A stretch of DNA of 64,000 bases from Chiua virens. Lineage: Eukaryota; Basidiomycota; Agaricomycetes; Boletales; Boletaceae. The position numbers were made by a program, and so were the translations under genes. The notes under the pieces are model-generated. The model had not been told where the DNA came from, ran no database searches, and worked only from the letters and a program-made list of their open reading frames with translations. The stretch covers positions 2,790,001 through 2,854,000 of the forward strand of contig JAHNUO010000001.1 in assembly GCA_019787685.1 (NCBI GenBank), written 5' to 3'. Numbering within the stretch: the first letter of the stretch is position 1; every line of letters begins with the position of its first letter. Below are positions 47,247-57,800 of the stretch, piece after piece.

Positions 47247-48594
47247 TTAGTCTTCCGATTCCTCAGTGAACGCCTCAGATCCACCCTCACTCTTCCTCTT
47301 CCTCCTCTTCCTCCTTCACTCTCTACCCCTTCACCTTCCTCTTCACCGTCCTCGTTATCGGCTTCGACAGCATTCAAGAAGAGTGTTGTGTAAAGATAAG
47401 CTGCGGACATCACTACTGCCAGCCCCGCAAAAATTAGACTTTTGTTTCTGTACTGGATATCCAAAGGGTCAACTTGAATCTGGTTTCTACGACCAATGAA
47501 TGGACGGGGAATCAAGGAACTCAGTAACGGTTCTGAACCCGTGAAGTGTTCGTATGGTGGTGCACGTGCCTACTGCAGCTTGTACGCGTCGGGCATGATC
47601 AACCAGTCCTGGATAAGACTCGATGAGATGGATCTGAAGAACGGCATCTGGGAACGGAGTAACCGCCATTAGGAGGACATGTGCAGCTAAATACACATCA
47701 AGACTCGTTGGACTGTAAATAATAATTATGATCAGGAGCGACGTGACAGAGACATCACTTGCCGGTCCCCGAAAAAGAATTGCTTTCCGTTCAGGTGGCT
47801 GGCGTGTACCCCAAGGGCTGCCTTTGCTTTGTCTATAACCTAGACACACTCAGTGGAACGCCATCGTCTCCAACAATCACGTACCTTCTCCCTCTCAACT
47901 GCGCGCGTGAATGCCACTCTGTAGTCTGGTTTCTTGTTGTCTTTTTCAAACAGGCCTTTCTGCTCTCTTCCACGCCAGTCACACTCCAAAGCCCTGCAGC
48001 TTCCAAACGAGTTCTATAAGACTCTCGTATCCGACTTGCCACGTAGTATTTCTGCGGAATAGGCATCTCGCTTGCCATCGCCGGGTTGGTTAATTCCCAA
48101 AAGTTGGCGTGGATCCCATAGAACATGTACGACTGCATGTGTAACCGATACGTGACAAGACGCTTAGACTGGCGAGACGATATCGACTCACGACGAGGTC
48201 AGCGACACATGCTTCGACGTGTGCGTACAGTGCGACCTTTTCCGCTCTTTGCGAGCTCGTCAGCAAGGCGTCGAGGTCTGTCGCGTCTGACGCGCTGGAC
48301 GACTTGGCGAGGGATGTTATAAATGCGACTATGGAAGGAAACGTAGCAATTGCGACGTGCCCATGAGTCAGAAAGGGAAGTTGACCTATGTTTGGAGGTC
48401 AAAGATGTGTTCCCTCGGAAGGAGCAGAACAGCTCACCGTTGGGAGACTGGTCTGGATTGGTGCAGGGCGTTACTTTGAATTTGCCGGGGATGGTGAGTT
48501 GGAGGTACATAACAGCCGCGAGACATGTCGGGTCCAGTGACTGCAAGCTCCATTTTGGCGGCCATATGTGCAGAGTGTACGGTGTCTCCGACAT
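47247..48594 (-). CDS. SAM37: SAM37/metaxin-type mitochondrial outer-membrane assembly protein
   Basis: Member of the SAM complex, which inserts beta-barrel proteins into the mitochondrial outer membrane. ATG 48594: MSETPYTLHIWPPKWSLQSL then PTCLAAVMYLQLTIPGKFK, the N-terminal GST-like fold. The following exons give LPFLTHGHVAIATFPSIVAF, MFYGIHANFWELTNPAMASE, KVIDKAKAALGVHASHLNGK, QFFFGDR, TSLDVYLAAHVLLMA and ESYPGLVDHARRVQ. A C-terminal membrane anchor (SLIFAGLAVVMSAAYLYTTL) precedes an acidic tail; the stop at 47247-47249 follows if the tail frame ends SEAFTEESED. One base appears missing near 47966 (VEE/QKGLFEKDNKK). The tail frame over the GA-rich 47270-47330 is uncertain, so the end could be nearer 47156. 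Confidence 0.82.
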
Positions 48595-48627
48595 GGCTTA
48601 AGCTCAAGCTCAACTTGATGCCCTTTC

Positions 48628-49144
48628 GGAGCCTTGTAAATCTAACAACACCAAACATAGGAATATCATTGATTGAAAATTAAATTGTTACATAAATAAT
48701 GCACAAAGTTGATAAGGCATAGACATTGGGGGGCCAGCCAAACTTACAAAAAATTGCATATTGCATCAACAGTTGGAAGCAAATATGCATTATGATGGAG
48801 CAGTGCAATAGGCTTGAGTATAATCAACAATGGTCCAGCATGTCATTTCCACTAAGTACTGGAGCTCCATTCACTGGCATTTAGGTTTGTCAAAGCAGGA
48901 CTCAAGATCTGAATTGCACTGTGTCCTCCTCAGATTCCACAATTACAGGAGGAAGCACAGCTAATGGAAATGGTCTACATTCTCAAATCACCCAATCAGA
49001 TTTTCAATCCACCTACCCTTCAAGAACTTATACCCTCCTGAAGAAAGGGAAATTAAGCAAGGCCCAACAATGGAGCTGAACCAGAGTGATGCAGGCAATT
49101 GTGCCCAAAGTGTGGAAACAATTGTGCCAAATTTTTTGGCTTGT
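48628..49144. other. CpG-free non-coding stretch
   Basis: Not one CG dinucleotide in 516 nt, while the flanks on both sides have normal CpG content (five in the 20 nt beginning 49141). AT-rich, TG/CA-rich, and without an open frame of note. This is the signature of long-term cytosine methylation and deamination of a repeat. The source element cannot be recognised. Confidence 0.7.
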
Positions 49145-49201
49145 CGTCGAGTCGGGCGAGGTTACCGTGGGAAAATATGAGATTGCATATTCCTCATAAT
49201 G

Positions 49202-49870
49202 CAGAAATTAAGAGAGTAGCCAGATGCACTCAACTGGGACATGGACATGGTGGAAATCAAGTGCAAATGCCAAATTGAAAGTCTCTAACTTCGTGAAACG
49301 TTCAGAGTTATTGTAGAAACTGGCATCCTGCGAGATGAACGGATGCAAGATGCGAGGTAACGAGCGGAATGAAATTCTTATCGGGCATAGCCGACTCAAA
49401 TATGCATGCTACATAGTCTATAGGTCGCTCGGAGTATTTCTCTAGCGACTCGGGATGCCTCCTCAGAATATTGTTGTCAGCTATCTAACGTGTCGACGAC
49501 GGATAGTTCTTATCGTACAAATGCCACATATTCTTTCCCCCTCCCAATCACAGCTGGCCATGTAAATATATGACACGCTCAAACTTGAAGTTGGAACACC
49601 AGTAACGACAAGTTTGAGATTGGCGCCGAGACGATCAAGGCCTGCCCTACTAAGCCAGTCCTTGCGACAAGATACAGCCTCTGGAGGAATACTAGTCCGA
49701 CCACTCTCCAACAAGGGTGGCACCCGCAAGGTTCGGCATCGGAGGTCGTCGGGTATAAGTGGCTTCGATGAGAACTTGATGTGGCCATAGGACGGAACAT
49801 CAATTTTGCACTGGTCACTCGAGGAACAGACGAGATGCGCCTGCACAGGCCGGGCCAGCGAAGAGGATTC
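49202..49870 (-). repeat. Aldo-keto reductase locus, copy A (body deleted)
   Basis: Matches the copy at the right end of the window (62077-62168 plus 63558-64000). Read on the minus strand it has an upstream region (49870-49542), a 110-bp segment absent from copy B (49541-49432), a promoter like that of the intact gene, the first nine codons of the reductase, then directly the 3' flank (49297-49202). The coding body is missing. Both outer parts share long near-identical stretches with copy B, such as gagatgaacggat and cgactcaaatatgcat. Confidence 0.85.
49301..49326 (-). pseudogene. Aldo-keto reductase scar: first codons only
   Basis: Minus-strand ATG at 49326-49324 opens MPVSTITLN, like MSVSTLTLND of the intact gene at 57801 and MPVSTITLND of the broken copy at 63578. 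After 26-29 nt the sequence jumps to the 3' flank. This is what a clean deletion of the gene body would leave. Confidence 0.8.
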
Positions 49871-50943
49871 TGATTCTTACTATTCTCATAGTTCCGTGGA
49901 CGCGGGCGTCCCTGTTCGTTCCGCGTTCGCCACCAGTAGCGAAAAACCTCACATAAACCTGAAAGCCGCATAAAGAGTCCGGTCGTGCCAATGTGGATTT
50001 GATTTTCTGAAGGCTATCCACGGGTCTGAGACGAGCGAATGGCGAGATAACAAATGGGATTTGGTAATCCTTGCTAGCCTAGTGCCAGTGACACGCCTTA
50101 AAGTAAGTACGCAAACCTGCTGCAGTTTTTGACCCAAGAGAAGAAAATATGGATCCCCAGGTACGCGATTAGTTGTAGGAACGTCAAGTTGGTGTTCGTT
50201 ATCAAAAGTCGCTGTCGATCAAAGCCTGCCCTAGTAGAGTTGGGTCTTAACCAGGCTACTTCTCGCGTTGCCCGCTTTCCTCATCTTCTAACAACTTCCA
50301 GGCACTTGTCTACCACATGCTCGATTGTCCTATTTCTCTGACAATCCTTCATTTCTGTGTGCCTCAGAAAAGACACTACGGTGCACCCTTTGGCCGATCA
50401 TCCGTGGGTACCGTCGGTCACCTGGTGTACCGACACGATTTGGGTGGAAGAACCATTATTAATTATTACTCGAAACATGACTTCGGAGAAATAGTTGCAG
50501 CCCATATGTACATTCGCTTCTTAATTTAACAGTAGTACCATTTTTCAGTTGAAGGAGTGCTCGAAGAAGACTAGGAATGTCAATATTTCAAACATGAAGT
50601 AGGGTCGGTCGAGACGTTTCCGCAAATTCTAGGAGTACGATCACAAAGCTCATTTGCCATCATACAACTGAGCAAATAACCCAAGGTATAATTCAGCATG
50701 GAGGTACATAATATGCAAGACAACATCCGTCCGTGACAAGTCGACCGAGTAGAATGTGAACCGTTCAGTAAACTACAGAAAGAGCAAGCAGGGAAAAAGC
50801 TGCACAGAACGCGCTCGTACACATAAAGGAGTGACACATACGCTACGGAGCCAGCTGGCATCAAAGGGGCGTGAACTCGAGTAGTTCGAAATGAACCAGT
50901 CAAACAATTTCGCTGAACTGCCCAAAGAACCACTCCGCCCTTA
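49871..50943. other. Non-coding stretch, degenerate relatives of the repeat
   Basis: No recognised gene. Near 50217-50245 the sequence gatcaaagcctgccctag resembles gatcaaggcctgccctac of copy A (49636-49653), so an older relative of the upstream part of the repeat may lie here. Small frames at 50129-50341 and 50317-50529 show no family resemblance. The last 400 bp should hold the 3' end of the next minus-strand gene. Confidence 0.4.
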
Positions 50944-52301
50944 GATTTCCGGGACGCCACTGTAGGCCGCACCAGGGCGCACGGAGGGGTTGGAATAGTT
51001 GATGTTAGAGCCGGGGGTGTTTTGTGACGACACAGTTGTGATAGTGTTTGGAGGAAGGGAGGCAGGGAAAGTACTGGGGTCAGATGGGTCCTGGAATATC
51101 GTCAGATACCAAGTTTTCAAGAACAAATTTTCTTACGTAGAACTTAGGTTGAGTCATCTGGGTAATGAACGGATTCGAATCTGTGTTGTTACCAGAAGGA
51201 AGAGGATAGCCGGGCGACGGGAGGTTATTGATATGCGCGGATGGCGGGATTTGAGAACGTTTCTTCTTCATGTAGAAGACGGCAACGGCAGCGATCAGAG
51301 CGAGGCCACCAACACCACCAACAACGCCTCCGGCGATCGCACCCGCATCTGAGTTGCTGCTAGCAGAGGATGCTGAGCTCGAGGTGCTTGAGGCCGATGG
51401 GGTTGCAGTAAGAGACACAGAAGTAGTTGACGATGTGGCAGCATTAGTAGCGGTAGATTGAGGATTACTTGCAGTCGACTCAGGGTTATCTGGGCAATCT
51501 GATCAATACCCAGCGCAATGGCTATGGAATTTAAATTTTACCACCAGTAGCCTGAGCAAGCGTTACATTGAAGGAATTGCTCGTCTGGAAAGGAACCCTG
51601 AGCACAAGACGAATATACATCTGATGCAGATTACTCATACCGTTACGTCTTGAAACGCCCATTGGGGCACTGCTGTACCGCTCGGGACACCGGACGTGAA
51701 ACTGTCAAATATTTGATCAACTCCATGGGAATACATGGGACGTAATTCAACATACACCCCGAGATATACAGTCGAGCAATTGGTGTTCCATGCACTCCAC
51801 CTGGTGGGGAAAGATGTTAGCGTGTGAACGGTGCATTGCACAAGTTTACTTACCCAATGATTGTACGGTTCTGGCAGAGACCACAAGCACTTATAGTGTT
51901 ATAGGTGACTGAACTACACTGACAAGCGTTTGATTCGCCCGCGGACGGACCAATGTAGTGAGTGTTGAGCGGAAGAGCATCAACAGTGAATTCTATTGAA
52001 CATCAGCTAAGCCCGGAGGGAGAAGAGGACATAATAGGAAAAACGCACCACCGCCATTACAGGCGCCTTGGAGAAACGCCGCAACCAGACAAGGGTTCTG
52101 GGTCTTGCTGTTGTCCATCTAGTCATTCAAGATACTTGAGGAGCGGAGACATACGATTAGAGTAGAATGACTTACCCAATTGAACGAGGACAGACAAACA
52201 GCGGTCGTGGTCTGAGCAACAACCGCGAGAGGCCCGGCAGGAAGCAACGCAGCGGCAAGAATCGCGAGTGCGGACCAACGCAAGTCGCCCCGGGATGGCA
52301 T
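50944..52301 (-). CDS. Cys-containing secreted-type protein with single TM segment
   Basis: ATG at 52301-52299 with a signal peptide (SALAILAAALLPAGPLAVVA). After two short introns the ectodomain reads TQNPCLVAAFLQGACNGG, NTHYIGPSAGESNACQCSSV, TISACGLCQNRTIIGWSAW and NCSTVYLGVY; the paired Cys and N-glycosylation sites fit an extracellular domain. A Ser/Thr-rich stalk leads to one TM helix (AIAGGVVGGVGGLALIAAVA with VFYMKKKR), then a Pro/Ser-rich cytosolic tail to the stop at 50944. Many Agaricomycete genomes encode families with this layout, but none has a known role that I can cite. A surface sensor or wall-associated protein is an inference. Confidence 0.75.
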
Positions 52302-54487
52302 GGAGGTGAAGGGAGGACAAAGAACCAAAGTTGTAGAACCCTGCCATGCTTTGCATATCAAGTGAGATCGCGTGCCAAGGACCTTTCGTTCCTACAATTG
52401 CTGTGCAGATGATCGATGAGCGCCGATAGACGGTTTCTGCGCCGCCCCGCTGACCGCGAATCGTGGGAAAGTCAGTAAACTTTGCTGCCGTTTGTTTGGA
52501 CGTGACTGAAAGCATGGTCCTCTTACAAAAAGTCGCGACTCGCTAGATAATCTTGACCATCCCCAGTGTAATTCACCAGCTACACCTCATTGCAACAGTG
52601 TGTATGTTTACTGGTCAGAAAGGAACTAAAACGACGCGGCAATGGAGGAAACCCACCACTGCGCTCACTGCAACTTGAAACATTGCCCCCCAGAACTTCG
52701 GGCAAGCAGTGTTCGAACAGCCTCCCTGAGGGTGGTGGTGGGACCACTTCGTCGACACCTGACCTGCCCATGACATAAGCCTAATTACAGTTGACTTCCT
52801 TATAACCCATACCCCTGGAGTCGCCACAAATCATGGGTTATAAGGGAGTATGGATTGTCCGAAGGTCCATCAATTACAACATAAATTTCCGCATGTATTT
52901 ATACTACAGTCTAGTGGTAATGTAAGGGGGCTGTGAGCCCTATCTACGAGTGAAATAGCTAGTGATTTTGGTATCATTCATATTCTGTATACCTTGTGCA
53001 CGTGTTTCGCGCCCAAACCTACCCGTTGAACATCACCGGATCCAACGTGCGTGCAAGGCAAGTGTTAATGTGCATCAAGTACCTATAAATCTCTACGTCA
53101 ATGACCCCCAATGGCTCAACCACTTCAAGCATCCAGCGGTGCTAGTGATCACCGATGGCTACATACGTGAATGGTCATTGAATATTAATGCTGGTGACCA
53201 TCTTGCGTCATCTCCATCAATACTCAACATGTTTTTTTTGGGTTTGTTATGGTGATTAATATTGAGCTCTGTACCGAGCTCAACTTGAAGATATCCTGCG
53301 CTAGACGACGGCTATGGCCGACCAGTTGGACACTGATCGCACGGATACCCTCCCGGCCGACTCAGAATGCATCCAATAAATGCGAAAACCAGTCAAGCGT
53401 ACACCTTTCCGTGTTGCCAGGATTGATGCAAACACAAATGTATGGATACTTGCACACTGTCCCGAGTTCTTTTCATGTGTATGCTTGGAGTGGGACGTGA
53501 CGTCGTTGTCGAACATTGGCCACTCGACAGTTCATCGCACAGGCTTTCTTATTGTCCGCCGGAGTTTTGGCGAACCCTCTGTGAGCATGATGTTTCTGAC
53601 CAGTAAGAATGCTGAAACGCAGGTCAGGACCCTTGGTTGTTGTCCTGGGTAGGACACACACCGGAGTCTGTATCGACGTGATTCAGCTGAGTGCATCACA
53701 AAACAAGTTTTATCCGATGGGGCCCGACAAATCGGCGGGGTTGTCCATCACAGGCTGGATCTTCGCATGATGGGCGCCTGAGATCACTATATAAGTAACT
53801 CACCTCAATTGATGAGATGACTCTTGCCCGTTGTATCTCCTACAGTGTCCATGCGAGACCTTTTGTTCACGAACTGCACTCTGTTTCACTGGTGTGTCCT
53901 TGAGCTCGGAAATCACTTCCTATGGTGATCTCTTCGCACTTCGGACGACATTTAGATTTGATCGCCATTCCGCAAAATGTGTCATGACATTAATACCCTT
54001 CAGATACACATGAACTCTCTTCAAGCTTCAACTTCCATAATAACCAATCACTGGGAATTTTACCATGATCACCCCCTCAAGTTTCAGGTCATTCTGTTTC
54101 TTTACTTGTACTCATAGTGACATACCAGGAACCCTCCTTTGTGTCAAATAGTATGTTATGCATTCTGTATGACCCACTCAGGCTCCCTCAGATTGCTCGC
54201 TTTATTACAGTGGCCGCATCAGCCACCCATTCCGCATGGGTGAAAGTTGAGACTAGTTTAGTTTGCCTAAGGCTCTGACTCACTATAGTATTGTACCGGG
54301 TCACATCCTGATCCCTGAGTCTTGTGTACTCTAGAGGTTGCATATTCGACTGGACGCGATCGAAATAAATATATCCATGACTCAGTCACGATTCCCAAGT
54401 ATGGCAATTTCTCCTATCGTCTTCGCTTGCAGCATCAACTTCTCGACGCGTCTCGCGACACACGTATTGACTCTTTCTCGCACCGCG
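52302..54487. other. 2.2-kb gene-free region
   Basis: No protein recognised in six frames. It contains the 13-bp inverted repeat at 52798-52845, a smaller 8-bp palindrome (ttgagctc-gagctcaa, about 53262-53283), and a CpG-free piece (54001-54197). Together these suggest accumulated repeat remnants. The right end should hold the promoter of the endonuclease gene. Confidence 0.5.
52798..52845. repeat. Perfect 13-bp inverted repeat (hairpin)
   Basis: Left arm ccttataacccat (52798-52810) and right arm atgggttataagg (52833-52845) are exact reverse complements, separated by 22 nt. It lies in non-coding DNA; it could be the remains of a small inverted-repeat element or a transcriptional hairpin. Confidence 0.75.
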
Positions 54488-55884
54488 ATGCCTCCAAAAC
54501 GAAAAATCACTGCAAAGCACGATGATGCGGGTACTGCGTCGGACACGGAGGTCTCTAATTCACAACCACACGCAAAACGGACGAAGCGAACAGAATCCAA
54601 AATCGCGTTCGAGTTGGACGACACCAAAGCACCCAACGGACAACCTACCAACAAGGTGTTACCAGTCACCATTTCCTTTCCACCACGTGTCTCCGGAACG
54701 CTCCGCCTTGCCACCTGGAACGTGTGTGGACTCGCAGCAGCACAAAAAAAGGTGCGCCTTTCACTCGGCGTGCAACAGGCCTCAAACCAACTTGGACGCC
54801 TGACGCCCGACGCTCTTCAGGGATTCAAACACTACGTGGAAGCGGAAGATCCGGATATCCTCGTGTTGACAGAGACAAAGGTGAGTCACGCCTTTCTGTT
54901 TATTTTTGTGCATTAGGTGACGATGCTTTTGGTTTTTTAACGATTGGATCTTTGACGCGTCAGGTAAATAACGAACCGGCTGATCCCGTCATCACTGCCC
55001 GCTTTCCGTACCGTACATGGGCGATCTCGGGCAAAAAGACCTATAGTACGTCTCGTGTTCGTCGCGACAGGCGTTTGCACCCGATCTTACCCTTCACACA
55101 GGCGGCACCGCGGTGCTCTCGAAAATCAAGCCGCTTTCGGTCACAAAGATTTTACCGGGTCATCCGGAACCTGATCAAGTCAAGGGGCGGCTTGCCACGC
55201 TCGAGTTTGAAGGGTGCTATGTCGTCTGTACCTATGTGACTAACGCAGGTCAGAACCTCAAGGTGCACCAGTTCGTCCACCTTTGATGGGTATTTTTTGA
55301 CGAAACAATGGAAACAGACGCTTAAAGAAAAGAACGTGTGGCACGAACATTTTACTGCCTATATTCGTGATTTAGACAAGAAGAAACCTGTGATTTGGAT
55401 AGGTGACGTGAACGTCGCACCAACTGCGAAGGGTTAGTGCTTGCATTCTATATGCTTATCCAAGCTCATCTGGACCTATTCTAGATCTCGCAAACCCACG
55501 CCCAAACTGGAATAAAACTCCGGGTTACACACTAGACGAAACGGAAGCGTTTAGGAACATTCTTGATGCTCCTGATTCTCCTGAAGGCACTCCAAAATTT
55601 GTCGATGTTTGGAGAGATCGTCATCCAGATGTTCAACATTACACGTATTTCTCGTACCGTTTCAACTGCCGTATGAAAGGCATAGGCTGGAGATTGGACA
55701 TGTGTAAGCATTCTTCTTGGTACAACATGTTGCCTCGCTAAAACTGCACGGTACACCAGTCGTATTGAGCGAACGCATAGTGGAGAACGTCAAAATGTGC
55801 GAAATCCGTAGTGAGATATACGGGGCATCTGATCACGTTCCAGTGGTCATGGAGCTTGATAGTGGGATAGTAACAGGCAACTAG
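54488..55884 (+). CDS. AP endonuclease of the exonuclease III/APE1 family
   Basis: Cleaves DNA 5' to abasic sites in base excision repair. ATG 54488 (MPPKRKITAKHDD), basic N-terminus, then GTLRLATWNVCGLAAAQKK. The catalytic set is in place: metal-binding Glu in ILVLTETK, GGTAVLSKIKPLSV, the GDVNVAP loop, YFSYRFNCRMKGIGWRLDM, and the closing SDHVPVV with the Asp-His pair. Introns at about 54751-54819, 54881-54963, 55048-55101, 55261-55317, 55434-55484 and 55703-55758 are all in phase, and no break was found. An in-frame upstream ATG at 54377 would add a Ser/Arg-rich segment (MTQSRFPSMAISPIVFA) that could serve as a mitochondrial presequence. Confidence 0.93.
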
Positions 55885-55895
55885 GTCAAGGGTTC

Positions 55896-57247
55896 TCAAT
55901 ACTCTCCAAATTGTACGTGTCCTGTCTCTTGGGCATGTGCCCTTGCATCCTTCTCACCTTTGAGGCCCTTTCCACATTGCTGCAATGTTGTGAATAGTAA
56001 TACCGCTGTAATATTAATCTGGCTTACCTCGCACTTCAGATCAAATGTTGTGGTGTTCGTGAACGCTTTTCTTTCCCGCAGCATTGTGGCCAGCTTCTTG
56101 GCCGCTTCAAGAATAGGGTCTGACGTGTTTGCCGAATTCTTCGTCCTCTGTCAATTTCGAGAGTTCATATCAATTAGAGAAGCTCACGATAGGGAAGATG
56201 CTCTGATGCCATTCATTTGGCGCGTTCTCCGTTGGGGCCACAGTAGCAGCATCGTAATGGATCCCAGAATACACAACAATGCATCTTTCACATCTCGTCA
56301 GTCGACACCAACGCCGTAATTAAAGGAACACACCAACCTGTCACCGGCACGCCCAGAAGGGGGTGAGAATTGGTCAATACGGCCCGTCTCGACGTCGATA
56401 GATGCGATCTCGGTGTTGAAATACTTGGCAAGTATGCCGAGTTCAATGGCGCCTCCCCATGTGGAGGGTTTCAGGATGTTTGCGATATAGTTGTCACGTG
56501 GAGCACTGGGTCTCGGAAGTGAGATTCATGTTGCATACTCGAAGGTTCGACATACCCTAGAATCGCTTCGTTGTAGGTCTCCAAGTCTCCCCGGATACCA
56601 TCGGCAACGACTACCACGCAGACCGTCACGTCCAACGTCTCTCGAAAAGTTTCTGATCTGACGACTTACTCTGCCGCATCTTTTGCGCTTTCGTCATATC
56701 CTGCTCAAAGATGAGTGCTATCGTCGAGAACAGACACGAGTTGTCATCCGGGACGACCTGTTGGACGGATATGAGTACCAGCACGGGAGAGAGAAGGGAA
56801 ACAGTCGATGTACTCTATGCACGAGCACGCCCGTGCTCGTGGGTACGCTGACCGGGCCAGAACTCTGCGGAGGAGCTGTCTGGTCGGCACGCGCCAGTGC
56901 CGGTGGTTGAGATCCGAGTGATGGGAGGCCCGGCGGATTCACCATCGTGGGTGCGCGAGTAGTTTTTGAAGTGACGATAATCTGGTCGCCGGCTTTGAGA
57001 CCCAAGCTAGCGAGCGGGAGTTCCGGTACGAGGGTCAACGCGCGTGGAGGGTATCCCGATCTGACTAGGTCAAGATCCATCACGCCGACACTGAGTGTGA
57101 TCGAACGACAAGCTCACCTTCTTGCTCAGAGGGGGCAATTTCGGAGTGCGTGAATATTTCTCGTTGGAGATCGTTGACTGTGAGTGTATCGAGGTCTAGT
57201 TGGAGGGTCGCGATGCCCTTTGGATGGCGTAGACGGATGGCGGCCAT
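55896..57247 (-). CDS. OTU1: OTU1/YOD1-type ubiquitin thioesterase
   Basis: Deubiquitinase working with Cdc48/p97. ATG at 57247 (MAAIRLRHPKGIATLQLDLD) opens the ubiquitin-like UBX-type domain. The OTU domain carries the catalytic loop VVPDDNSCLFSTIALI (Cys in DNSCLF, about 56747-56700), IVADGIRGDLETYNEAILG, YIANILKPSTWGGAIELGIL, IASIDVETGRIDQFSP and IVVYSGIHYDA with the catalytic His. The C-terminal C2H2 finger is split by an intron: FDLKCE|QCGKGLKGEKDARA then HAQETGHVQFGEY. The gene end (55896) lies 11 bp from the stop of the endonuclease gene, so the 3' UTRs overlap. No frame break. Confidence 0.92.
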
Positions 57248-57800
57248 CGTGGCTCTCAGTGAGGCGACTCGGTGGGTGCAGTGCCAGATATATGGGTATT
57301 GCGTCACATTAGCTAATGCCCTCTTTATAAACCCGCATACTAGCATGTTCTGTACGAATCCCGTTTGTTGGTTGTTTCTCCCAACCCATCCACGAAGCGA
57401 TCGAATGATCACCGAGACTGTTTCGATCTGCATTGACATGCGGAACCACCTGACCCTCTCCCACCGTTCCAAGACAAACCGCTGTTATTAGAATGTGCGT
57501 TATTGATAGCAAGGTGCACTGGTGTGCCATATTTTCTACGTGGCCATCTGTGAGCGAGAAGGAGTAAAGCGCGTGACCTTTGGACGATAAGAATCTATGT
57601 CAGCATTATCACATACTGGAAAGGGGATGGCGCCATCGTGTAGCCGGATTGATAACGGACCACCGCACGAGCAGTCACGCGCGATGGCTTCACTCCCCCT
57701 CCGTGTCTCTCCGGCGTACATATATAGGTCGGCATTGGCGACAAGAATTGCACCCACCATAACCTCACCTCGTTATCTCAACGTTCGATCGTCCCGCAGA
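57248..57800. promoter_or_regulatory. Divergent promoter region, OTU1 / aldo-keto reductase
   Basis: 553 bp. The right half includes tatatag at 57721-57727, 74-80 bp before the reductase ATG, a plausible TATA box. The segment 57719-57800 resembles the sequence in front of the two other reductase copies (shared gtcggc...caagaatt...ctcgcag order), so it is the ancestral promoter of that family. Confidence 0.65.

Noticed and set aside
26600..48000. Programmed +1 ribosomal frameshifting as the explanation for the broken frames
   Set aside because: The sites share no slippery motif or stop context, both insertions and deletions occur, some genes have two or three, and most are homopolymer length changes. 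Base error fits better.
49202..49870. LTR or other retrotransposon as the source of the duplicated segment
   Set aside because: The shared sequence contains an aldo-keto reductase promoter, start codon and 3' flank, so it is a gene duplication remnant, not a retroelement end.
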